Shown piece by piece: positions 55,352 to 64,000 of a stretch of 64,000 nt of DNA (positions are counted from its first letter, which is position 1; every line of letters starts with the position of its first letter). The notes beneath the pieces are model-generated. The model worked only from the letters and a program-made list of their open reading frames with translations, made no database searches and had not been told where the DNA came from. This DNA is from Megachile rotundata (taxonomy: Eukaryota; Arthropoda; Insecta; Hymenoptera; Megachilidae). The stretch lies in NCBI RefSeq assembly GCF_050947335.1, contig NW_027473470.1, positions 62,001 to 126,000 of the forward strand, written 5' to 3'. The translations under genes were made by a program, and so were the position numbers.

Positions 55352-57839
55352 GTAATGAGTGCAGTAATTGTCGCCCAACGATCATATAAGCATAACATGG
55401 TTAATAATCTCAGTTAGATTGATAATAGTGAGTGTAATAAGTATAGTAATTGTCGTTCTATCGGTCATATAACTATAATATGGCTAATAATATGAGTTAG
55501 ATTGATAATAGTGAGTGTAATAAGTACAGTAATTGTCGTTCTATCGATCATATAAGCATAATATGGTTAATAATATGAGTTAGATTGATAACAGTGAGTG
55601 TAATAAGTATAGTAATTGTCGTTCAATCGATCATATAAGCATAATATGGCGAATAATATGAGGTAGATTGATGAAAATAAGAGAAATGAGTATAGTAATT
55701 GTAGTTCTATCGATCATATCTGCATAATATGATTAACAATATGAGTTAGATTGATAATAATAAGAGTAATAAGTATAGTAATTATCATTCTACCGATCAT
55801 ATAAACATAATATGGCTAATAATATGAGTTAGATTGCGAGCAGTGAGTGTAATAAGTATAGTAATTGTCGTTCTATCGATCATATAAGCATAATATGGCT
55901 AATAATATGAGTTAGATTGATAATAATAAGAGAAATAAGTATAGTAATTGTCGTTCTATCGATCATACAAGCATAATATGGCTAATAATATGAGTTAGAT
56001 TGATAATAATAAGTGTAATAAGTATAGTAATTATCGTTCTATCGATCATATCTGCATAACATGATTAATAATATGAGTTAGATTGATAATAGTGAGTGTA
56101 ATAAGTATAGTAATTGTCGTACTATCGATCATATAAGCATAATATGGCTAATAATATGAGTTAGATTGATAATAATAAGAGTAATGAGTATAGTAATTGT
56201 CGTTCTATCGATCATATCTGCATAATATGGTTAATAATATGAGTTGGATCGATAACAGTGAGTGTAATAAGTATAGTAATTGTCGTTCTATCGATCATAT
56301 AAGCACAATATGGATAATAATATGAGTTATATTGATAATAATAAGAGTAATGAGTATAGTAATTTTCGTTCTATCGATCATATAAGCATAATATGGCTAA
56401 TAATATGAGTTAGATTGATAATAATAAGAGTAATGAGTGCAGTAATTGTCGCCCAACGATCATATAAGCATAACATGGTTAATAATCTCAGTTAGATTGA
56501 TAATAGTGAGTGTAATAAGTATAGTAATTGTCGTTCTATCGGTCATATCTGCATAATATGATTAATAATATGAGTTAGATTGATAATAATAAGAGTAGTA
56601 AGTATAGTAATTGTCGTTCTATCGATCATATCTGCATACCATGGCTAATAAGATGAGTTCCATTGATAATAATAAGAGTAATAAGTGTAGTAATTGTCGT
56701 TCTATCGATCATACCTGCATAACATGGTTAATAATATGAGTTAGATTGATAATAATAAGAGTAATAAGTATAGTAATTATCATTCTACCGATCATATAAA
56801 CATAATATGGCTAATAATATGAGTTAGATTGATAGCAGTGAGTGTAATAAGTATAGTAATTGTCGTTCTATCGGTCATATAACCATAATATGGCTAATAA
56901 TATGAGTTAGATTGATAGCAGTGAGTGTAATAAGTATAGTAATTGTCGTTCTATCGATCATATAAGCATAATATGGCGAATAATATGAGGTAGATTGATA
57001 AAAATAAGAGTAATGAGTATAGTAATTGTAGTTCTATCGATCATATCTGCATAATATGATTAATAATATGAGTTAGATTGATAATAATAAGAGTAATAAG
57101 TATAGTAATTGTCGTTCTATCGATCATATCTGCATACCATGGCTAATAATATGAGTTCCATTGATAATAATAAGAGTAATAAGTGTAGTAATTGTCGTTC
57201 TATCGATCATACCTGCATAACATGGTTAATAATATGAGTTAGATTGATAATAGTGAGTGTAATAAGTATAGTAATTGTCGTTCTATCGATCATATAAGCA
57301 TAATATGGCTAATAATATGAGTTAGATTGATAGCAGTGAGTGTAATATGTATAGTAATTGTCGTTCTATCGATCATATAAGCATAATATGGCTAATAATA
57401 TGAGTTAGATTGATAATAGTGAGTGTAATAAGTATAGTAATTGTCGTTCTATCGGTCATATAACCATAATATGGCTAATAATATGAGTTAGATTGATAAT
57501 AGTGAGTGTAATAAGTATAGTAATTGTCGTTATTTCGATCATATAAGCATAATATGGCTAATAATATGAGTTAGATTGATAATAATAAGAGTAATGAGTA
57601 TAGTAATTGTCGCTCTATCGATCATATCTGCATAATATGGTTAATAATATGAATTAGATTGATAATAATAAGAATAATAAGTATAGTAATTATCATTCTA
57701 CCGATCATATAAACATAATATGGTTAATAATATGAGTTAGATTGATAGCAGTAAGTGTAATAAGTATAGTAATTGTCGTTCTATCGATCATATAAGCATA
57801 ATATGGCTAATAATATGAGTTAGATTGATAATAATAAGA

Positions 57840-57922
57840 GTAATGAGTATAGTAATTGTCGTTCTATCGATCATATAAGCATAATATGGCTAATAATATG
57901 AGTTAGATTGATAATAATAAGA
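57840..57922 (+). repeat. One-monomer deletion junction
   Basis: Elsewhere the plain monomer after GCAGTAAGT is followed by one AGAGAAATAAG monomer and then two AGAGTAATGAG monomers. Here only the two AGAGTAATGAG monomers follow, so one 83-bp unit is missing without disturbing register. Confidence 0.8.
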
Positions 57923-58337
57923 GTAATGAGTATAGTAATTGTCGTTCTATCGATCATATAAGCATAACATGGCTAATAATATGAGTTCCATTGATAATAA
58001 TAAGAGTAATAAGTATAGTAATTGTCGGTCTATCGATCATATCTGCATAACATGGTTAATAATATGAGTTAGATTGATAATAGTGAGTGTAATAAGTGTA
58101 GTAATTGTCGTTCTATCGATCATATAAGCATAATATGGCTAATAATATGAGTTAGATTGATAACAGTGAGTGTAATAAGTATAGTAATTGTCGTTCTATC
58201 GATCATATAAGCATAATGTGGCGAATAGTATGAGGTAGATTGATAAAAATAAGAGTAATGAGTATAGTAATTGTAGTTCTATCGATCATATCTGCATAAT
58301 ATGATTAATAATATGAGTTAGATTGATAATAATAAGA

Positions 58338-58420
58338 GTAATAAGTACAGTAATTGTCGTTCTATCGATCATATAAGCATAATATGGCTAATAATATGAG
58401 TTAGATTGATAACAGTGAGA
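58338..58420 (+). repeat. Four-monomer deletion junction
   Basis: The GTGGCGAATAGTATGAGG monomer is followed by a GTAGTTC monomer ending GATTAATAAT (not GATTAACAAT) and then directly by GTACAGTAATTG. In other units two GTAGTTC monomers, four units apart, flank this interval and offer the homology for the loss. Confidence 0.8.
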
Positions 58421-61157
58421 GTAATAAGTATAGTAATTGTCGTTCTATCGATCATATAAGCATAATATGGCTAATAATATGAGTTAGAATGTTAATAATA
58501 AGAGTAATAAGTATAGTAATTATCGTTCTATCGATCATATCTGCATAACATGATTAATAATATGAGTTAGATTGATAATAGTGAGTGTAATAAGTATAGT
58601 AATTGTCGTACTATCGATCATATAAGCATAATATGGCTAATAATATGAGTTAGATTGATAATAATAAGAGTAATGAGTATAGTAATTGTCGTTCTATCGA
58701 TCACATCTGCATAATATGGTTAATAATATGAGTTGGATTGATAACAGTGAGTCTAATAAGTATAGTAATTGTCGTTCTATCGATCATATAAGCATAATAT
58801 GGCTAATAATATGAGTTAGATTGATAGCAGTGAGTGTAATAAGTATAGTAATTGTCGTTCTATCGATCATATAAGCATAATATGGCGAATAATATGAGGT
58901 AGATTGATAATAATAAGAGAAATAAGTATAGTAATTGTCGTTCTATCGATCATATCAGCATAATATGGCTATTAATATGAGTTTGATTGATAACAGTGAG
59001 TGTAATAAGTATAGTAATTGTCGTTCTATCGATCATATAAGCATAATATGGCGAATAATATGAGTTAGATTGATAGCAGTGAGTGTAATAAGTATAGTAA
59101 TTGTCGTTCTATCGATCATATAAGCATAATATGGCTAATAATATGAGTTAGATTGATAATAATAAGAGTAATGAGTGCAGTAATTGTCGCCCAACGATCA
59201 TATAAGCATAACATGGTTAATAATCTCAGTTAGATTGATAATAGTGAGTGTAATAAGTATAGTAATTGTCGTTCTATCGGTCATATAACTATAATATGGC
59301 TAATAATATGAGTTAGATTGATAATAGTGAGTGTAATAAGTACAGTAATTGTCGTTCTATCGATCATATAAGCATAATATGGTTAATAATATGAGTTAGA
59401 TTGATAACAGTGAGTGTAATAAGTATAGTAATTGTCGTTCAATCGATCATATAAGCATAATATGGCGAATAATATGAGGTAGATTGATGAAAATAAGAGA
59501 AATGAGTATAGTAATTGTAGTTCTATCGATCATATCTGCATAATATGATTAACAATATGAGTTAGATTGATAATAATAAGAGTAATAAGTATAGTAATTA
59601 TCATTCTACCGATCATATAAACATAATATGGCTAATAATATGAGTTAGATTGCGAGCAGTGAGTGTAATAAGTATAGTAATTGTCGTTCTATCGATCATA
59701 TAAGCATAATATGGCTAATAATATGAGTTAGATTGATAATAATAAGAGAAATAAGTATAGTAATTGTCGTTCTATCGATCATACAAGCATAATATGGCTA
59801 ATAATATGAGTTAGATTGATAATAATAAGTGTAATAAGTATAGTAATTATCGTTCTATCGATCATATCTGCATAACATGATTAATAATATGAGTTAGATT
59901 GATAATAGTGAGTGTAATAAGTATAGTAATTGTCGTACTATCGATCATATAAGCATAATATGGCTAATAATATGAGTTAGATTGATAATAATAAGAGTAA
60001 TGAGTATAGTAATTGTCGTTCTATCGATCATATCTGCATAATATGGTTAATAATATGAGTTGGATCGATAACAGTGAGTGTAATAAGTATAGTAATTGTC
60101 GTTCTATCGATCATATAAGCACAATATGGATAATAATATGAGTTATATTGATAATAATAAGAGTAATGAGTATAGTAATTTTCGTTCTATCGATCATATA
60201 AGCATAATATGGCTAATAATATGAGTTAGATTGATAATAATAAGAGTAATGAGTGCAGTAATTGTCGCCCAACGATCATATAAGAATAACATGGTTAATA
60301 ATCTCAGTTAGATTGATAATAGTGAGTGTAATAAGTATAGTAATTGTCGTTCTATCGGTCATATCTGCATAATATGATTAATAATATGAGTTAGATTGAT
60401 AATAATAAGAGTAGTAAGTATAGTAATTGTCGTTCTATCGATCATATCTGCATACCATGGCTAATAAGATGAGTTCCATTGATAATAATAAGAGTAATAA
60501 GTGTAGTAATTGTCGTTCTATCGATCATACCTGCATAACATGGTTAATAATATGAGTTAGATTGATAATAATAAGAGTAATAAGTATAGTAATTATCATT
60601 CTACCGATCATATAAACATAATATGGCTAATAATATGAGTTAGATTGATAGCAGTGAGTGTAATAAGTATAGTAATTGTCGTTCTATCGGTCATATAACC
60701 ATAATATGGCTAATAATATGAGTTAGATTGATAACAGTGAGTGTAATAAGTATAGTAATTGTCGTTCTATCGATCATATAAGCATAATATGGCGAATAAT
60801 ATGAGGTAGATTGATAAAAATAAGAGTAATGAGTATAGTAATTGTAGTTCTATCGATCATATCTGCATAATATGATTAATAATATGAGTTAGATTGATAA
60901 TAATAAGAGTAATAAGTATAGTAATTGTCGTTCTATCGATCATATCTGCATACCATGGCTAATAATATGAGTTCCATTGATAATAATAAGAGTAATAAGT
61001 GTAGTAATTGTCGTTCTATCGATCATACCTGCACAACATGGTTAATAATATGAGTTAGATTGATAATAGTGAGTGTAATAAGTATAGTAATTGTCGTTCT
61101 ATCGATCATATAAGCATAATATGGCTAATAATATGAGTTAGATTGATAGCAGTGAGT

Positions 61158-61240
61158 GTAATATGTATAGTAATTGTCGTTCTATCGATCATACCTGCAT
61201 AACATGGTTAATAATATGAGTTAGATTGATAATAGTGAGT
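61158..61240 (+). repeat. Hybrid monomer at a two-monomer duplication
   Basis: The 5' end is the GTAATATG type and the 3' part is the CATACCTGCATAACATGGTT type, which are normally separate monomers two units apart. The crossover therefore lies between about monomer positions 8 and 36. As a result GATAGCAGTGAG/GTAATATG appears twice (61158 and 61324). Confidence 0.87.
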
Positions 61241-63398
61241 GTAATAAGTATAGTAATTGTCGTTCTATCGATCATATAAGCATAATATGGCTAATAGTAT
61301 GAGTTAGATTGATAGCAGTGAGTGTAATATGTATAGTAATTGTCGTTCTATCGATCATATAAGCATAATATGGCTAATAATATGAGTTAGATTGATAATA
61401 GTGAGTGTAATAAGTATAGTAATTGTCGTTCTATCGGTCATATAACCATAATATGGCTAATAATATGAGTTAGATTGATAATAGTGAGTGTAATAAGTAT
61501 AGTAATTGTCGTTATTTCGATCATATAAGCATAATATGGCTAATAATATGAGTTAGATTGATAATAATAAGAGTAATGAGTATAGTAATTGTCGCTCTAT
61601 CGATCATATCTGCATAATATGGTTAATAATATGAATTAGATTGATAATAATTAGAATAATAAGTATAGTAATTATCATTCTACCGATCATATAAACATAA
61701 TATGGTTAATAATATGAGTTAGATTGATAGCAGTAAGTGTAATAAGTATAGTAATTGTCGTTCTATCGATCATATAAGCATAATATGGCTAATAATATGA
61801 GTTAGATTGATAATAATAAGAGAAATAAGTATAGTAATTGTCGTTCTATCGATCATATAAGCATAATATGGCTAATAATATGAGTTAGATTGATAATAAT
61901 AAGAGTAATGAGTATAGTAATTGTCGTTCTATCGATCATATAAGCATAATATGGCTAATAATATGAGTTAGATTGATAATAATAAGAGTAATGAGTATAG
62001 TAATTGTCGTTCTATCGATCATATAAGCATAACATGGCTAATAATATGAGTTCCATTGATAATAATAAGAGTAATAAGTATAGTAATTGTCGGTCTATCG
62101 ATCATATCTGCATAACATGGTTAATAATATGAGTTAGATTGATAATAGTGAGTGTAATAAGTATAGTAATTGTCGTTCTATCGATCATATAAGCATAATA
62201 TGGCTAATAATATGAGTTAGATTGATAACAGTGAGTGTAATAAGTATAGTAATTGTCGTTCTATCGATCATATAAGCATAATGTGGCGAATAGTATGAGG
62301 TAGATTGATAAAAATAAGAGTAATGAGTATAGTAATTGTAGTTCTATCGATCATATCTGCATAATATGATTAACAATATGAGTTAGATTGATAATAATAA
62401 GAGTAATAAGTATAGTAATTATCATTCTACCGATCATATAAACATAATATGGCTAATAATATGAGTTAGATTGATAGCAGTGAGTGTAATAAGTATAGTA
62501 ATTGTCGTTCTATCGATCATATAAGCATAATATGGCTAATAATATGAGTTAGATTGATAACAGTGAGTGTAATAAGTATAGTAATTGTCAATCTATCGAT
62601 CATATAAGCATAATATGGCGAATAATATGAGGTAGATTGATAAAAATAAGAGTAATGAGTATAGTAATTGTAGTTCTATCGATCATATCTGCATAATATG
62701 ATTAATAATATGAGTTAGATTGATAATAATAAGAGTAATAAGTATAGTAATTGTCGTTCTATCGATCATATAAGCATAATATGGCTAATAATATGAGTTA
62801 GATTGATAACAGTGAGAGTAATAAGTATAGTAATTGTCGTTCTATCGATCATATAAGCATAATATGGCTAATAATATGAGTTAGAATGTTAATAATAAGA
62901 GTAATAAGTATAGTAATTATCGTTCTATCGATCATATCTGCATAACATGATTAATAATATGAGTTAGATTGATAATAGTGAGTGTAATAAGTATAGTAAT
63001 TGTCGTACTATCGATCATATAAGCATAATATGGCTAATAATATGAGTTAGATTGATAATAATAAGAGTAATGAGTATAGTAATTGTCGTTCTATCGATCA
63101 CATCTGCATAATATGGTTAATAATATGAGTTGGATTGATAACAGTGAGTCTAATAAGTATAGTAATTGTCGTTCTATCGATCATATAAGCATAATATGGC
63201 TAATAATATGAGTTAGATTGATAGCAGTGAGTGTAATAAGTATAGTAATTGTCGTTCTATCGATCATATAAGCATAATATGGCGAATAATATGAGGTAGA
63301 TTGATAATAATAAGAGAAATAAGTACGGTAATTGTCGTTCTATCGATCATATCAGCATAATATGGCTATTAATATGAGTTAGATTGATAACAGTGAGT

Positions 63399-63481
63399 GT
63401 AATAAGTATAGTAATTGTCGTTCTATCGGTCATATAACTATAATATGGCTAATAATATGAGTTAGATTGATAATAGTGAGT
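63399..63481 (+). repeat. Junction that removes a C1 landmark
   Basis: The CTATTAATATG monomer is followed immediately by the CGGTCATATAACT monomer. In all other complete units a GGCGAAT monomer, a plain monomer and C1 lie between them, so three monomers are missing. Module X-B then continues normally to the window end. Confidence 0.85.
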
Positions 63482-64000
63482 GTAATAAGTACAGTAATTG
63501 TCGTTCTATCGATCATATAAGCATAATATGGTTAATAATATGAGTTAGATTGATAACAGTGAGTGTAATAAGTATAGTAATTGTCGTTCAATCGATCATA
63601 TAAGCATAATATGGCGAATAATATGAGGTAGATTGATGAAAATAAGAGAAATGAGTATAGTAATTGTAGTTCTATCGATCATATCTGCATAATATGATTA
63701 ACAATATGAGTTAGATTGATAATAATAAGAGTAATAAGTATAGTAATTATCATTCTACCGATCATATAAACATAATATGGCTAATAATATGAGTTAGATT
63801 GCGAGCAGTGAGTGTAATAAGTATAGTAATTGTCGTTCTATCGATCATATAAGCATAATATGGCTAATAATATGAGTTAGATTGATAATAATAAGAGAAA
63901 TAAGTATAGTAATTGTCGTTCTATCGATCATACAAGCATAATATGGCTAATAATATGAGTTAGATTGATAATAATAAGTGTAATAAGTATAGTAATTATC

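Larger units (their letters stand above)
55352..59167 (+). repeat. Long B HOR with internal losses, 46 monomers (3816 bp)
   Basis: Same order as the preceding unit. It lacks one monomer at 57840 (AGAGAAATAAG missing) and four at 58338 (between two GTAGTTC monomers, taking out TCAATCTATCG), but retains the extra GTACAGTAATTG monomer. The net 33 monomers from C2 to C1, rather than 37, agrees with the counted length. A private base is GATAGCAGTGAG in place of GATAACAGTGAG near 56915. Confidence 0.88.
1..64000 (+). repeat. 83-bp AT-rich satellite array filling the window
   Basis: The same 83-bp unit repeats head to tail from the first base to the last, always in one orientation. Counting from the C of TGTCG at 22 to the equivalent C at 64000 gives exactly 771 periods, after subtracting 27 one-base deletions (the 82-bp CGCCCAACG monomers) and adding one net 12-bp insertion (3901-3995). 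The consensus is about 28% GC. Because 83 is not a multiple of 3, every reading frame meets the monomer's stop codons in rotation. In the consensus the longest open stretch is about 26 codons forward and 34 reverse, so coding is excluded for practical purposes. I see no tRNA, rRNA, transposon, telomere repeat or unique flank. Centromeric or heterochromatic location is inferred from array type only. Confidence 0.99.
59168..64000 (+). repeat. Last B interval, cut by the window edge
   Basis: C1 at 59168, C2 at 60246 with AAGAATAACATGG, then the short-B marker CCTGCACAACATGG near 61035, so it starts as a short-B unit. A hybrid monomer at 61158 switches it into a long-B module Y (TTATTTCG near 61516, TCAATCTATCG at 62589). 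A deletion at 63399 then removes three monomers including the expected C1. The array continues past 64000. Confidence 0.88.

Noticed and set aside
1..64000. Open reading frames, including frames that stay open through several variant monomers
   Set aside because: The 83-bp period rotates the frame each monomer, and stops occur in every phase (TAA/TAG/TGA forward, TAA/TAG/TGA reverse). Longer open stretches arise only where variants such as GGCGAAT with GAGGTAG or AATCTCAG drop a stop. They have no codon bias, start context or conserved product.
1..64000. CRISPR array
   Set aside because: The whole unit is repeated with no unique spacers between conserved short repeats. Variants are shared between monomers and there are no cas genes.
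1..64000. Promoters suggested by TATAAG, TATAGT and AATAAT motifs
   Set aside because: These are part of nearly every monomer and simply reflect AT-rich composition. No transcript unit follows them.
1..64000. Iteron-type replication origin or plasmid repeat
   Set aside because: Hundreds of kilobase-scale ordered copies with HOR structure and no replication gene do not fit iterons.
1..64000. Transposon, telomere repeat or rRNA/tRNA gene interrupting the array
   Set aside because: The landmark arithmetic leaves no room for any insertion except the net 12 bp at 3901-3995, and no such sequence was seen on reading.

Overview
The whole 64 kb window is one head-to-tail satellite DNA array. The basic monomer is 83 bp and about 28% GC. 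All monomers lie in the same orientation, and the array runs off both ends. I find no protein-coding gene, RNA gene, transposon or unique flanking sequence. Arrays of this size with higher-order structure are typical of eukaryotic heterochromatin (centromeric, pericentromeric or sex-chromosomal). The sequence does not let me name the organism, chromosome or a known satellite family.

The register is very strict. Walking from a reference base at position 22 to the last base gives exactly 771 periods once two kinds of length change are allowed. These are 27 copies of an 82-bp landmark monomer (1-bp deletion, core CGCCCAACG) and one 95-bp monomer at 3901-3995 with a net 12-bp insertion. Essentially all other variation is base substitution. 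I therefore use monomer starts as breakpoints throughout.

Above the monomer there is a higher-order repeat (HOR) layer. The landmark occurs in two contexts. C1 is followed by a CGGTCATATAACT monomer, and C2 by a CGGTCATATCTGC monomer. C1 to C2 is usually module X (13 monomers, 1078 bp). After C2 comes module Y, and in one subfamily a 12-14 monomer module Z lies between them. Subfamily A (10304-15530, 19097-24407, 39091-44317) carries linked diagnostic bases in X plus module Z. Subfamily B lacks Z and exists in a long form (50 monomers, 4148 bp, at 51204-55351) and a short form (32 monomers, 2654 bp). The short form has lost part of Y and is tandemly amplified at 26316-31623 and beyond.

Layout. 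1-10303: older-looking, less regular array with many private variants, a 3485-bp-spaced duplicate, the only insertion and a 1577-bp tandem duplication. 10304-15530: A unit. 15531-19096: short B units. 19097-26397: A unit, then a 1908-bp tandem duplication. 26316-33696: short B HORs. 33697-39090: rearranged B. 39091-44317: A unit. 44318-51203: B with a 2240-bp tandem duplication. 51204-64000: B units with several small deletions or duplications. The many exact, in-register junctions record repeated unequal exchange between related HOR variants.
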